A stretch of 64,000 nucleotides of DNA from Ralstonia sp. RRA (GCF_037023145.1 NZ_CP146091.1:2790001-2854000); one strand, 5' to 3'. Positions 1-9,590 are shown, numbered from the stretch's first letter. The notes: generated from the letters alone by a model not told the origin. Numbers and translations: made by a program.

Positions 1-3000
1 GCATCGGCTCGCTGGAAACCTACTGGGAAGGCTGGCACCCTGCCTTCCGCGCGCAGCGCATCGAGGCGCGTGACACCGCCGGCCGCCAGACCTTTGCCGT
101 GCAGGACGTGCAGGCGCGGCTGTCGTGGCGCTCACTGCTGCGCATGCAGATCACGTTTGCCGCGCTGCACGCCAGCCGCGCCGACGTGCTGGTCCGCCGC
201 ACACCCGAGGGTGCCCTGCTCGTGGCCGGCATGCCGCTTGGCCCCGACACCGGCGGCGACAGCAACTTCTTCGACCAGCTGCTCTCCCAGGGCGACATCG
301 ATTTCCGCGAAGGCGCCGTGCGGTGGCTCGACGAGCAGCAGAAGCTGCCCGAAGTGGCGCTGGGCAATGTGCACGTTCAATTGCGCAGCGGCCCGACCCG
401 CCACCGGCTGGATGCCAGCGGCACTTCGCCCAGCCTCTTCAACGGCGCGATCAAGCTGCGCGCCGATTTCCGCCATGACCTGCTGGCCCGCCCCGGCGAT
501 TGGCGACACTGGCATGGCCAGGCCAACTGGCAGGTCGACACGCTGCAGCTGGCCGCGGTGCAGCGCTATGTGCCCGTGATGGCAGCCGCCAAGAGCGGCA
601 CCATCAGTTCAGACGGCTCGGTGGAGTTTGCTGACGGCGTCTTCACGCGCAGCCAGGCGCGGCTGACCGGCCAGCAGCTCGACCTGCAGATCCGGAAAGA
701 TCTCGACCCGCTCCAGCTGCGCAGCCTGCAGGCGCTCGCCACGCAGCAGCGCACCGCACACGGCGAACACACACTGCGCATCGACACGCTGCTCTGGCAG
801 CCACTGAACCTGCCCGCGCAACCGGCGCCCGCGCCCGAACTGGCCGGCCCTGGCATCGAAGCCCCGTCCAACCCGGCCGGCATGCCACGCGGGCTGCGCA
901 ACGCAAGCGTCGGCTGGGCCCTGGATACGCGCAACGAGCTGCGCAGTCTGCAGGTGAAGGCCACGACACTGGATCTGACCGATCTGCGCAGCATTGCCAC
1001 CGCCATACCGCTTCCCGCCGGTGTGCTGGAGCCGCTGCGCACCAAGCAGCCCGCCGGCCGTATCGACGATCTCGACATCAACTGGCAGCGCGATGTCTCC
1101 CGCTGGCGGCCAAATACACCGGCGCCGGTGCACTTCACGGGACGCGCCACGCTGCGGCAGGTGTCCTTTGGGCCCGGAGCACTGCCCGCCGTGCCGGCCG
1201 GCCACCACCCCGAGCCGGCCGTGCCCGGCGTCGAGAACCTCTCCGGCAACGCCGTCTTCTCCGACGACAAGGGCACGCTGCGCATCGATTCCTCCGATAC
1301 CGCCCTGCTCCTGCCTGGCCTCTTCGATGAAGCACGGGTGCCGCTGGACCGCCTGCAAGGCACCTTCAACTGGACGTATCGCAAGCAAGAACTGATCGTC
1401 AGCAGCGACAACCTGACGCTCTCCAATGGCGATCTGTCGGCCCGGTTTGCGGGCAACTACCGCCATGCGCCGGACACCAGCCATGTCGGCACCATCGACC
1501 TGAAGGGCACGCTGGAGCGCGCCACCGTCACACGTGTGCCGCGCTATCTGCCGCTGTCCGTCGGGCCGCATACGCGCGAGTACCTGGCTGGCGCCTTGCA
1601 GGGCGGCACCGCCAGCGACGTCACCCTTGTCCTGACCGGCGACCTGTACGACTTCCCGTACCGCCCACCGCACAAGGGCGTGTTTCGCGTCGAGGTGCCG
1701 GTCAAGGATGTGACCTACCAGCCGGCCCCTGCCGACGCATCGCACCCGACCGGCTGGCCGGCGTTTACTGATACCGAAGGCACGGTTGTGTTCGACGGAC
1801 CCTCGATGTCGTTCAAGGTGGCGCGCGCCAAAGCAGGTGACGTGACCTTGACCGACGTGAGCGGCAGCCTGCCCGACATGGGCGACCACCATCCCCTTCT
1901 CACCATCGACGGCCGTGCCGACGGCGCCACGCAAAGCTTCCTGCAGTACATCGAGGCCAGCCCGGTTGGTGGCTGGATCGGCCACTTCACCAAGGACGCA
2001 CGCGCGCAGGGCAACGCCGCGCTGGCGCTCAAGCTCGACCTGCCGCTCAACGAAATGCACACGGCCCGCGCCCAGGGCAGCGTGACCTTCCTGCGCAACG
2101 AAGTCACGCTGATCCCGCAGGCGCCTCCGCTCACCGACGTGACCGGCGCGCTCACCTTCACGCACAAGGGCATTGGCTTCGACAACCTGCGCGCCCGCTT
2201 TGCCGGCGGCGAGATTCGCCCGACCGGCGGCACCGCGCCTGACGGCACGATCCGCATCCAGGTTGCTGGCACCGCCTCGGCGCAGGGCTTGCGTGAAACC
2301 ACCCCGGAAGGCAGCCCCATCGCCGCGATTGCCCGCACGCTGGACGGCAGTGCACCGTACAACGCCACCATCAGCGTCAAGCAGCATCGGCCCGTCATCC
2401 AGGTGCAATCCGACCTGACGCCAATGACGGTGCGCCTGCCCGCACCGCTGAACAAGGCCGCCGGCCAGCCACTGCCGGTGCGCTTCGACATGCAGCCGCT
2501 GGCCGCCAACAACGCACTCGACGAAGTCACACTGCAGATCGGCAACATTGCCTCCGCGCGCTACGAGCTGCGCAGCAACGGCAACGGCACCGAAGTGCTG
2601 CGCGGCGGCATCGGCGTACGCCAGCCCGTGCCGCAACCCGCCGAGGGTGTGCAAGCCAACCTGACGCTGGACCGGCTCGATATCGACGCCTGGCGTCAGG
2701 TCTTCGCCACGCCAGCGGGTGAGAAGAGTGCCGCGCAAGTGGCTACCGAACACGCTGCCGCCAGTGCCGCCAACAGCCACAACGCTTACCTGCCCACCCG
2801 CCTGAACGGGCGTGCACAGACGCTGCGTATCCTCGGCCGCGATTTCAGTGGCGTGAGCATCGACGCCACGCGTGACGGCGCCAATTGGCAGTCGACCATC
2901 GATTCACGCGAGATTGCCGGCACGACACGCTGGCACGCGGAGAGCGCCGCCGTGCCCTTCGGCGAGCTGACCATGCGTCTGTCGCGCATGAGCATCCCCG

Positions 3001-3926
3001 ACGCGAAGGAAGAAAGCGCGTTGACCGAGTCCCTGGCCAGCAGCTCGCAGGAAATCCCGTCGCTCGACCTCGTGGCCGACAAGTTCGACCTGCGCGGCAA
3101 GACGCTGGGCAAGCTGGAGATCAAGGCGCGCAGCCAGATCACCGATGGCACTCCGGTGTGGACGCTGGAAACGCTCAAGATCGAGCAGCCGGCCGCCACG
3201 CTCACCGCGCAGGGCACGTGGCGCATCCCGCGCCGGCTGCGTGGCGGTGGCGACGACCCTGAACGCCGCACCCTGCTTGACTTCCACCTGGACCTGCGCG
3301 ACTCCGGCGAGCTGCTGCAAAAGATGGGCTTCGCCAAGGTGCTCGATGGTGCCAAGGGCAGGCTCGAAGGCCGCGTGGTGTGGCGTGGCTCGCCCATGTC
3401 GATCGACACGCCCACGCTCAACGGCCGCATGGCGCTGAACCTGGAGCGCGGACAGTTCCTGCCGGTCGATCCGGGCCTGGCCAAGCTGGCCGGCGTGCTG
3501 AGCCTGCAGGGCCTGCTGCACTTCGCCACCGACCTGCGCAGCGCCACGGGTCGCGGCACCCCGTTCGAGAGCGTGGCGGCCACCGGCACCATCGCCAGCG
3601 GCGTTGCCCGCACGGAAGATTTCACCGTCAAGGGCCCGCAGTTCCAGGTGGCGATGCAGGGCTCGGCCAACATCCTCGAGGAAACGCAGGATCTGCGCGT
3701 GAAGGTCACGCCCAAGGTGGACGCCACGTCGGCGTCGCTGGCGGCGGCGTTCATCAATCCGGCCATCGGACTGGGCACGCTGGCGGCGCAATTGATCCTG
3801 GGTGATCAGATGTCAAAGGCGTTCGCCACGCAATATCACGTGACCGGAAGCTGGGCCGATCCGAAGATCGAGAAAGTCGCCTCCAGCAGCAACTCGGGCA
3901 GCCAACCGCAAACCTCGGCAAAATAG
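1..3926 (+). CDS. yhdP: YhdP family AsmA-like protein, 3' part
   Basis: The frame is open from the left edge, so the N-terminus with its membrane anchor lies outside; about 1,307 residues are visible. The sequence is the low-complexity, beta-rich type of the AsmA/YhdP superfamily. It ends in a region of the AsmA-C kind that includes 'LNLERGQFLPVDPGLAKLAG' and 'VKVTPKVDATSAS'. E. coli YhdP, of similar length, spans the periplasm and helps move phospholipids to the outer membrane. A neighbouring tldD is also known in enterobacteria. The nitrilase-like gene starts 5 nt after its stop, so the two are probably cotranscribed. Family identity is firm; the exact role is inferred. Confidence 0.88.
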   Translation, partial: IGSLETYWEGWHPAFRAQRIEARDTAGRQTFAVQDVQARLSWRSLLRMQITFAALHASRADVLVRRTPEGALLVAGMPLGPDTGGDSNFFDQLLSQGDIDFREGAVRWLDEQQKLPEVALGNVHVQLRSGPTRHRLDASGTSPSLFNGAIKLRADFRHDLLARPGDWRHWHGQANWQVDTLQLAAVQRYVPVMAAAKSGTISSDGSVEFADGVFTRSQARLTGQQLDLQIRKDLDPLQLRSLQALATQQRTAHGEHTLRIDTLLWQPLNLPAQPAPAPELAGPGIEAPSNPAGMPRGLRNASVGWALDTRNELRSLQVKATTLDLTDLRSIATAIPLPAGVLEPLRTKQPAGRIDDLDINWQRDVSRWRPNTPAPVHFTGRATLRQVSFGPGALPAVPAGHHPEPAVPGVENLSGNAVFSDDKGTLRIDSSDTALLLPGLFDEARVPLDRLQGTFNWTYRKQELIVSSDNLTLSNGDLSARFAGNYRHAPDTSHVGTIDLKGTLERATVTRVPRYLPLSVGPHTREYLAGALQGGTASDVTLVLTGDLYDFPYRPPHKGVFRVEVPVKDVTYQPAPADASHPTGWPAFTDTEGTVVFDGPSMSFKVARAKAGDVTLTDVSGSLPDMGDHHPLLTIDGRADGATQSFLQYIEASPVGGWIGHFTKDARAQGNAALALKLDLPLNEMHTARAQGSVTFLRNEVTLIPQAPPLTDVTGALTFTHKGIGFDNLRARFAGGEIRPTGGTAPDGTIRIQVAGTASAQGLRETTPEGSPIAAIARTLDGSAPYNATISVKQHRPVIQVQSDLTPMTVRLPAPLNKAAGQPLPVRFDMQPLAANNALDEVTLQIGNIASARYELRSNGNGTEVLRGGIGVRQPVPQPAEGVQANLTLDRLDIDAWRQVFATPAGEKSAAQVATEHAAASAANSHNAYLPTRLNGRAQTLRILGRDFSGVSIDATRDGANWQSTIDSREIAGTTRWHAESAAVPFGELTMRLSRMSIPDAKEESALTESLASSSQEIPSLDLVADKFDLRGKTLGKLEIKARSQITDGTPVWTLETLKIEQPAATLTAQGTWRIPRRLRGGGDDPERRTLLDFHLDLRDSGELLQKMGFAKVLDGAKGRLEGRVVWRGSPMSIDTPTLNGRMALNLERGQFLPVDPGLAKLAGVLSLQGLLHFATDLRSATGRGTPFESVAATGTIASGVARTEDFTVKGPQFQVAMQGSANILEETQDLRVKVTPKVDATSASLAAAFINPAIGLGTLAAQLILGDQMSKAFATQYHVTGSWADPKIEKVASSSNSGSQPQTSAK

Positions 3927-3931
3927 GCCCC

Positions 3932-4810
3932 ATGACTTCGACGACTGCCACGACCGTTACGTCTGCCCATGCCGCCTCCGGCATGGATGCGCCGTTCGAA
4001 GCACCTTTCCGCGTCGCCGCCATCCAGACGGTGACGGGCATCGAGGTGGACGCCAACCTGGCCCGCGCCGATGCACTGCTCGCCGAGGCTGCAGCCCAGG
4101 GCGCGCAACTGGCGCTGCTGCCCGAGTACTTCTGCAAGATGGGCCGCAAGGACAGCGACAAGGTCGCCATCCGCGAGAATGACGAGGACGGCCCCATCCA
4201 GACGTTCCTGGCCGATGCCGCGCGCCGCCACAAGCTGTGGCTGGTCGGCGGCACGCTGCCGATGTGGTGCGCAGACGAGCAACGCGTGCGCAACACGTCG
4301 CTCGCGTTCAACCCAGCGGGCATGCGCGTTGCGCGTTACGACAAGATCCACCTGTTCAACTTCGTGCGCGGCGAAGAGCGCTACGACGAAGCCCGCACCA
4401 TCGAGCCCGGTGCCACACCGGTCGCCTTCGATGCGCCGTGCGGCCGCGTGGGCATGTCGGTGTGCTACGACCTGCGCTTTCCGGAGCTGTACCGCGCGCT
4501 GTCGTCACAGGGCAACCTGAACTTGATTCTGATGCCGGCGGCCTTCACCTACGTGACAGGCGCCGCGCACTGGGAAATCCTGCTGCGTGCCCGCGCGGTC
4601 GAGAACCAGTGCTACGTGCTCGCCGCCGCACAGGGCGGGCGCCACGAAAACGGCCGTCGCACCTGGGGCCACTCCATGCTGGTCGACCCGTGGGGCGAAG
4701 TCATCGCCGCGCTGCCCGAAGGCGAAGGCGTGGTCGTCGGCGACATGGACCCGGCCCGCCTGGCGCAAGTGCGCCAGGACTTGCCGGCGTTGAAACACCG
4801 TGTGATGTAA
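3932..4810 (+). CDS. Carbon-nitrogen hydrolase (nitrilase superfamily)
   Basis: A 292-residue amidohydrolase of the nitrilase fold. The Glu-Lys-Cys triad is visible as E65 (LLPEYF), K138 (RYDKIHLF) and C178 (SVCYDLRFPELYR). The last motif and the length fit the Nit1/Nit2 branch, whose best-known members hydrolyse deaminated glutathione or omega-amides. That would make it a cytosolic metabolite-repair enzyme. It starts 5 nt after yhdP and ends 30 nt before tldD, so the three probably form one transcript. The substrate cannot be read from sequence. Confidence 0.88.
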   Translation: MTSTTATTVTSAHAASGMDAPFEAPFRVAAIQTVTGIEVDANLARADALLAEAAAQGAQLALLPEYFCKMGRKDSDKVAIRENDEDGPIQTFLADAARRHKLWLVGGTLPMWCADEQRVRNTSLAFNPAGMRVARYDKIHLFNFVRGEERYDEARTIEPGATPVAFDAPCGRVGMSVCYDLRFPELYRALSSQGNLNLILMPAAFTYVTGAAHWEILLRARAVENQCYVLAAAQGGRHENGRRTWGHSMLVDPWGEVIAALPEGEGVVVGDMDPARLAQVRQDLPALKHRVM

Positions 4811-4840
4811 GCCAACCGAATTTCTTTGCGAGAACTCACC

Positions 4841-6304
4841 ATGAACGCAGGCGACATCGCCATCCAGAATCTGTCCATCGCGCGCCGCGTGCTGCTCGAT
4901 CCGTACGGCCTTGATGAGGCGCACCTGCAGCGCGCACTGGCCGACATCTTCACACACCGCGTCGACTATGCCGACCTCTACTTCCAGTACACCCGCAACG
5001 AGGCGTGGAGCCTGGAAGAAGGCATCGTCAAATCCGGGAGCTTCAGCATCGACCAGGGCGTGGGCGTTCGCGCCGTCTCGGGCGACCGCACCGCGTTTGC
5101 GTATTCCGACGACATCAGCCTGCCCGCGCTGATGCAGGCCGCCGGTGCCACGCGCACCATCGGCAAGGCCGGGTCCGGCCGCGTGAAGGTGGCGAGCAGC
5201 CTCGCCAGCGGCCCGAGCGGCCACTCGCTGTATGCGCCGAACGACCCGCTCGATTCGATGACGGCCTCCGAAAAGGTCGCCCTGCTCGAACGCATCGAAA
5301 AGCTCGCCCGCGCCAAAGACCCGCGCGTGGTGCAGGTCATGGCCGGCCTGGCTGGCGAATACGACGTGATGCTGGTCGCGCGCAGCGACGGCGTGATCGC
5401 GGCCGACGTGCGCCCGCTGGTGCGCATCTCCGTTACCGTCATCGCCGAGCAGAATGGGCGCCGCGAGATGGGCAGCTCCGGCGGCGGCGGCCGTTATGCC
5501 TACGGCTACTTCACCGACGACCTGCTGCGCGAATACGTGGACGAGGCGGTCTCCTCCGCGCTCGTCAACCTGGAAGCCAAGCCGGCACCGGCGGGCACCA
5601 TGACCGTCGTGCTCGGCCCGGGCTGGCCCGGCGTGCTGCTGCACGAAGCCATCGGCCACGGCCTGGAAGGCGATTTCAACCGCAAGGGCTCATCCGCCTT
5701 TTCTGGCCGCATGGGTGAGCGCGTGGCAGCCAAGGGCGTCACCGTGGTCGATGACGGCACGCTCGCCAACCGCCGCGGGTCGCTCAACCTCGACGACGAA
5801 GGCAACCCCACGCAGTGCAACACGCTCATCGAAGACGGCATCCTCACCGGCTACATGCAGGACACGCTCAACGCACGCCTGATGAAGATGCCGGTGACCG
5901 GCAACGCCCGCCGCGAGAGCTACGCCGCCCTGCCCATGCCGCGCATGACCAACACCTACATGCTCGGCGGCGACAAAGACCCGCAGGAGATCATCGCCAG
6001 CGTGAAGAAGGGGCTGTATGCGGTCAACTTTGGCGGCGGCCAGGTCGACATCACCAACGGCAAGTTCGTGTTCTCGGCCAGCGAGGCCTACATGATCGAG
6101 GACGGCAAGATCACCTATCCCGTCAAGGGTGCCACGCTGGTCGGCAGCGGCCCCGAATCGCTCAAGCACGTGACCATGATCGGCAACGACATGCGCCTCG
6201 ATTCGGGTATCGGCGTGTGCGGCAAGGAAGGCCAGAGCGTGCCGGTGGGCGTGGGTCAGCCGACCCTGCGCATGGAGAACATGACGGTGGGCGGCACGGC
6301 TTAA
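4841..6304 (+). CDS. tldD: Metalloprotease TldD
   Basis: A 487-residue TldD of the TldD/PmbA metalloprotease family. The zinc motif HEAIGH lies near residue 268, in [13 protein letters not shown], and Gly-rich C-terminal TldD signatures follow. In E. coli the TldD–TldE heterodimer trims unfolded peptides such as microcin B17 precursor and the CcdA antitoxin. The partner tldE/pmbA is not in this window. A TTG 15 nt upstream is in frame, but ATG at 4841 is the ordinary start. It follows yhdP and the nitrilase gene closely. Confidence 0.95.
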   Translation: MNAGDIAIQNLSIARRVLLDPYGLDEAHLQRALADIFTHRVDYADLYFQYTRNEAWSLEEGIVKSGSFSIDQGVGVRAVSGDRTAFAYSDDISLPALMQAAGATRTIGKAGSGRVKVASSLASGPSGHSLYAPNDPLDSMTASEKVALLERIEKLARAKDPRVVQVMAGLAGEYDVMLVARSDGVIAADVRPLVRISVTVIAEQNGRREMGSSGGGGRYAYGYFTDDLLREYVDEAVSSALVNLEAKPAPAGTMTVVLGPGWPGVLLHEAIGHGLEGDFNRKGSSAFSGRMGERVAAKGVTVVDDGTLANRRGSLNLDDEGNPTQCNTLIEDGILTGYMQDTLNARLMKMPVTGNARRESYAALPMPRMTNTYMLGGDKDPQEIIASVKKGLYAVNFGGGQVDITNGKFVFSASEAYMIEDGKITYPVKGATLVGSGPESLKHVTMIGNDMRLDSGIGVCGKEGQSVPVGVGQPTLRMENMTVGGTA

Positions 6305-6352
6305 TCGCCACAAACCCGTCGTTTTGATGCCGCAGGCCCGGAAAAACCGCGC

Positions 6353-6381
6353 TTGCGGCGCTCAGAAAAAGCAGCTATAAA
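6353..6381 (+). promoter_or_regulatory. Predicted sigma-70 promoter of the aroG leader
   Basis: TTGCGG (6353–6358) and TATAAA (6376–6381) are separated by exactly 17 nt. This puts a start near 6388, about 70 nt upstream of the aromatic leader ORF and 305 nt upstream of aroG. It was found by eye; the -10 match is good and the -35 match moderate. Confidence 0.45.
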
Positions 6382-6460
6382 GACGGTTCGATTGGTGCGG
6401 CGCGGTAGTTTTGTCACCCGCGCTTCCCTGATTTTTGTTGCAGTACTTAGCATTCTCTCC

Positions 6461-6544
6461 ATGTCCTTAGCCAAGTTTTTTTACTTTTACTTTTGGCATC
6501 TCGCACCGCTGGCGGAAGGAGAGGGGCGCTTGCAGCAAAAATAA
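6461..6544 (+). CDS. Aromatic leader peptide upstream of aroG
   Basis: A 27-codon ORF whose codons 6–12 read Phe-Phe-Tyr-Phe-Tyr-Phe-Trp, seven aromatic residues in a row. It lies between the predicted promoter and a rho-independent terminator that precedes aroG. This is the layout of pheA/trpE-type leader peptides, in which ribosome stalling on the cognate codons reports charged tRNA supply. All three aromatic amino acids appear in the run, which suits a DAHP synthase at the head of the common pathway. No strong Shine-Dalgarno precedes ATG 6461 and the frame is open further upstream, so the start is uncertain. Confidence 0.7.
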   Translation: MSLAKFFYFYFWHLAPLAEGEGRLQQK

Positions 6545-6594
6545 AAGCACCCAGCAGATACCGAAAACCGCCAGCGACCCTGGCGGTTTTTTTT
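6464..6594 (+). promoter_or_regulatory. Transcription attenuator of aroG
   Basis: Three mutually exclusive pairings can be drawn. Segment 2 (CGCTGGCGG, 6507–6515), inside the leader ORF just after the aromatic codons, pairs perfectly over 9 bp with segment 3 (CCGCCAGCG, 6568–6576). Segment 3 is also the 5' arm of the terminator with segment 4 (6580–6590). A weaker upstream segment (TCCTT/GCC, 6464–6472) can pair with 6511–6520. A ribosome stalled at 6476–6496 would mask that segment and leave 2:3 free as antiterminator. The pairings are seen in the sequence; the regulatory logic is inferred from known leader-peptide attenuators. Confidence 0.7.
6564..6594 (+). terminator. Rho-independent terminator in the aroG leader
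   Basis: CCGCCAG (6568–6574) and CTGGCGG (6580–6586) form a 7-bp GC stem around a 5-nt loop, extended by four A-T pairs and followed by a run of eight T (6587–6594). It lies about 100 nt before aroG and 20 nt after the leader peptide stop, so it is conditional and not an end-of-operon signal. Confidence 0.85.
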
Positions 6595-6692
6595 CGCCCA
6601 GTCACCTGCCCCACCCCGGCACCGACGCGAAACATGATCCGAACACAGTAGACGTTTCCAATAGAACTCAAGACACATCCCCGGAGCTTTCC

Positions 6693-7772
6693 ATGCCGAA
6701 GAACACCGATGATTTGCGCATTCGCGAACTGAAAGAGCTGACGCCGCCGTCGCATCTGATCCGCGAATTCCCGTGCAGCGACACCGTGTCCGACCTGATC
6801 TACCAAAGCCGGAACGCGATGCACCGCATCCTGCACGGCATGGACGACCGCCTGATCGTCATCATCGGCCCCTGCTCCATCCACGACACCAAGGCTGCGA
6901 TGGACTACGCCCGCCGCCTGGTCGAGCAGCGCGAGCGCTTCAAGAACGAGCTGGAAATCGTCATGCGCGTGTACTTCGAGAAACCGCGTACCACGGTCGG
7001 CTGGAAGGGCCTGATCAACGATCCGCACATGGACGGCAGCTTCAAGATCAACGACGGCCTGCGCACCGCGCGCGAGCTGCTGATGAACATCAACGAGCTG
7101 GGCCTGCCCGCCGGCACCGAATACCTCGACGTGATCAGCCCGCAGTACATCGCCGACTTGGTGAGCTGGGGCGCCATCGGTGCGCGTACCACCGAAAGCC
7201 AGGTGCACCGCGAGCTGGCGTCCGGCCTGTCGTGCCCGGTCGGCTTCAAGAACGGCACCGACGGCAACGTGAAGATCGCCGTGGACGCCATCAAGGCCGC
7301 CTCGCAGCCGCACCACTTCCTGTCGGTCACCAAGGGCGGCCACTCAGCCATCGTGTCGACGGCGGGCAACGAGGATTGCCACATCATCCTGCGCGGCGGC
7401 AAGGCGCCCAACTACGACGCCGCCAGCGTGCAGGAAGCCTGCGAAGCCATCGCCAAGTCGGGCCTGGCCGCGCGCCTGATGATCGACGCCTCGCACGCCA
7501 ACAGCAGCAAGAAGCACGAAAACCAGATCCCGGTGTGCGAAGACATCGGCCGCCAGATGGCTGCCGGCGACAACCGCATCGTCGGTGTGATGGTGGAGTC
7601 GCACATCAACGCCGGCCGCCAGGACCACGTGCAAGGCACGCCGGTGTCCGACCTGGCCTACGGCCAGAGCGTGACCGACGCCTGCATCGGCTGGGACGAT
7701 TCGGTGAAGGTGCTGGAAACGCTGGCCGAGGCCGTGCGCAAACGCCGTCTGGTGCCCGGCAGCGGCAACTGA
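6693..7772 (+). CDS. aroG: 3-deoxy-7-phosphoheptulonate (DAHP) synthase, class I
   Basis: A 359-residue class I DAHP synthase, which condenses phosphoenolpyruvate and erythrose 4-phosphate as the first step of the shikimate pathway. Recognisable signatures are IIGPCSIHD near residue 55, KPRTTVGWKGLINDP, and the C-terminal DASHANSSKKHENQ and GVMVESHI stretches. The length matches the AroF/AroG/AroH family. A CGGAG ribosome site lies just before ATG 6693. Upstream is an aromatic leader peptide with an attenuator, which suggests control by charged Phe/Tyr/Trp tRNAs. The feedback isoform cannot be told from sequence, so aroG is used in the generic sense. Confidence 0.95.
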   Translation: MPKNTDDLRIRELKELTPPSHLIREFPCSDTVSDLIYQSRNAMHRILHGMDDRLIVIIGPCSIHDTKAAMDYARRLVEQRERFKNELEIVMRVYFEKPRTTVGWKGLINDPHMDGSFKINDGLRTARELLMNINELGLPAGTEYLDVISPQYIADLVSWGAIGARTTESQVHRELASGLSCPVGFKNGTDGNVKIAVDAIKAASQPHHFLSVTKGGHSAIVSTAGNEDCHIILRGGKAPNYDAASVQEACEAIAKSGLAARLMIDASHANSSKKHENQIPVCEDIGRQMAAGDNRIVGVMVESHINAGRQDHVQGTPVSDLAYGQSVTDACIGWDDSVKVLETLAEAVRKRRLVPGSGN

Positions 7773-7794
7773 TCTGCGCTGAAGTGATTTGAAG

Positions 7795-7819
7795 AGGACG
7801 CCTGCGGGCGTCCTTTTTT
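7795..7819 (+). terminator. Terminator of aroG
   Basis: AGGACGCC (7795–7802) pairs with GGCGTCCT (7807–7814) across a 4-nt loop and runs into six T. It lies 22 nt after the aroG stop. Confidence 0.9.
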
Positions 7820-7941
7820 ATTGGCCGTTGCTAGCGCACTGCAACATATAACAAATGTGAGCAAAACGTATCAAAGTCACACAAGTGCGTTGTCTTTGAC
7901 ATATCGTAGGGAGATTCCCCTGCCCACCCCTGGAGGCAACC

Positions 7942-8844
7942 ATGGCAGACACCCTGGCGGACACCGCCGTCAATACCGCAAGCAAGTACCAGGCGATCAT
8001 CGCGCAGTACGCCACCGACGTCGGCATGAAGATCCTTGCCGCCATCGTCTTCTGGGTGGTCGGCCGCTGGCTGATCAATTTCGCGGTACGTATGGTGGAA
8101 GGTTCGTTGAGCCGACAGAAGGTCGATCCAACGGTGCTGCGCTATGTGGGCTCAATCATCACCGTCACGTTGAACGTGCTGCTGGTGATCGGCATCCTGG
8201 GCTACTTCGGCATCCAAACGACGACGTTCGCGGCGCTGATTGCAGCAGCCGGCGTGGCCATCGGCATGGCATGGTCGGGGCTGCTGTCGAACTTTGCGGC
8301 AGGCGCGTTCCTGATCGTGCTGCGGCCGTTCAAGGTGGGCGATTTCGTGACGGTCGGTGGCATCACCGGCACGGTCAAGGAAATCGGCCTGTTCGCCACG
8401 TCGCTCAACACGCCGGACAACGTGGTCACCATTGTCGGCAACGGCAAGATCTTCTCCGACACGATCCAGAACTACACCGCCAACCCGTTCCGCCGCGTTG
8501 AACTGAAAGCGCAATTGGCCGGCAGCGCCGACCACCGCGCCGCCATCGCGCTGCTCAAGGAGAAGGTTGCCGCCATCCCGAATGTATTGACCGATCCGGC
8601 CGTCGATGTGGAGATCCTGGAGTTCAACTTGGTGGGACCGGTGCTGGCCGTGCGCCCCTACACGCACAACGACAACTACTGGCAGGTCTACTTCGACACC
8701 AACCGCACGATCAAGGAAGCGCTGGCCGAGGCTGGCTTCCCGGCACCGACGCCGTCGCAGGCCCTGACGATTACGACGCCGGGGCAACTGGCCGGGCTGA
8801 CTGCCGTGGCACAGAGCACGACCACGCCGACGAGCGTGAACTGA
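7942..8844 (+). CDS. Small-conductance mechanosensitive channel, MscS family
   Basis: A 300-residue inner-membrane channel. The pore helix is visible as the Gly/Ala-rich stretch around AAAGVAIGMAWSGLLSNF, followed by LRPFKVGDFV at the membrane/cytoplasm junction and a cytosolic beta domain. Length and layout match E. coli MscS (286 residues), which opens under membrane tension to release osmolytes. GGAGG lies 5 nt before ATG 7942. It is monocistronic, with the aroG terminator before it and a strong terminator after it. Confidence 0.93.
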   Translation: MADTLADTAVNTASKYQAIIAQYATDVGMKILAAIVFWVVGRWLINFAVRMVEGSLSRQKVDPTVLRYVGSIITVTLNVLLVIGILGYFGIQTTTFAALIAAAGVAIGMAWSGLLSNFAAGAFLIVLRPFKVGDFVTVGGITGTVKEIGLFATSLNTPDNVVTIVGNGKIFSDTIQNYTANPFRRVELKAQLAGSADHRAAIALLKEKVAAIPNVLTDPAVDVEILEFNLVGPVLAVRPYTHNDNYWQVYFDTNRTIKEALAEAGFPAPTPSQALTITTPGQLAGLTAVAQSTTTPTSVN

Positions 8845-8863
8845 TTCGCACGCGCTGCAAAGC

Positions 8864-8893
8864 AAACGGCCCGGTACATAACCGGGCCGTTTT
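8864..8893. terminator. Bidirectional terminator after the mscS-type gene
   Basis: A perfect 12-bp stem, AAACGGCCCGGT (8864–8875) with ACCGGGCCGTTT (8881–8892), around a 5-nt loop. T residues on both sides let it serve the plus-strand channel gene and, less well, the convergent adenosyltransferase gene. Confidence 0.85.
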
Positions 8894-8914
8894 GCTTTGA
8901 TGCGCTGATACGGA

Positions 8915-9472
8915 TTACGCGGGCTTGTGCTCGTCGCGCTTCCACAGCACATCCGTACCGCCGTCTGCGCGATTGAGCACGCGCGCCAGCACGAACAGCA
9001 GGTCCGATAGACGATTGACGTACTGACGTGGCGCCTCGCCAATGGTCTCTGCGCGGCCGAGTGCGACGATGCTGCGTTCGGCCCGGCGCGCGACGGTGCG
9101 GCAGATGTGCGCCTGTGCCGCCGCGCGGCTGCCGCCCGGCAAGATGAATTCGGCCAGGCGCGGCAGATCGGCGTTGTAGTCCGCCAGCCATTGGTCGAGC
9201 CGCAGCACGTGCGCCGTCGTGACCATCGTGTAGCCAGGGATGCACAACTCGCCGCCGAGGTCGAACAAGTCATGCTGGATGGCGGTGAGCGCCGCACGCA
9301 CGCCGTCGGGCAGCGTTTCCGTCAGCAGTACGCCGATGTGCGAGTTCAGTTCGTCGACGTCGCCGATGGCGGCGATGCGCAGACTGTCTTTTGCCGTGCG
9401 GCTGCCATCGCCGAGGCCGGTGGTGCCGTCGTCGCCGGTGCGCGTGGCGATCTTGGATAAGCGGTTGCCCAC
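8915..9472 (-). CDS. Cob(I)yrinic acid a,c-diamide adenosyltransferase, PduO type
   Basis: A 185-residue ATP:cob(I)alamin adenosyltransferase, which makes the Co–C bond of adenosylcobalamin from ATP. The N-terminal ATP loop TRTGDDGTTGLGDGSR and the C-terminal YVNRLSDLLFVLARVLN helix are typical of PduO-type trimers. GTG at 9472 is chosen over the upstream ATG at 9514 because AGGGAGA lies 5 nt before it and the family starts at this point. No cobalamin riboswitch was seen upstream. Confidence 0.92.
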   Translation of the reverse strand: MGNRLSKIATRTGDDGTTGLGDGSRTAKDSLRIAAIGDVDELNSHIGVLLTETLPDGVRAALTAIQHDLFDLGGELCIPGYTMVTTAHVLRLDQWLADYNADLPRLAEFILPGGSRAAAQAHICRTVARRAERSIVALGRAETIGEAPRQYVNRLSDLLFVLARVLNRADGGTDVLWKRDEHKPA

Positions 9473-9590
9473 GATGCGTCTCCCTAGATGCGGTGCAATA
9501 TCGATACGGGCCATTATCGCAAGCCGCGCGCAACCCCGGCGTTAGAATGGGCAACTCAAGCCGGCCCAGACCGCAGCCCTGCGAGACGCC

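Noticed and set aside
609..2780. Long minus-strand ORF of 723 codons opposite yhdP
   Set aside because: It is the mirror of a GC-rich coding frame, has no recognisable motif and lies wholly inside a well-supported gene.
6353..6544. 63-codon ORF as an ordinary protein
   Set aside because: Only the last 27 codons make sense, as an aromatic leader peptide; the upstream part overlaps the predicted promoter.
7880..7920. TTGACA-like -35 element before the mscS-type gene
   Set aside because: No acceptable -10 sequence lies 16–18 nt downstream.
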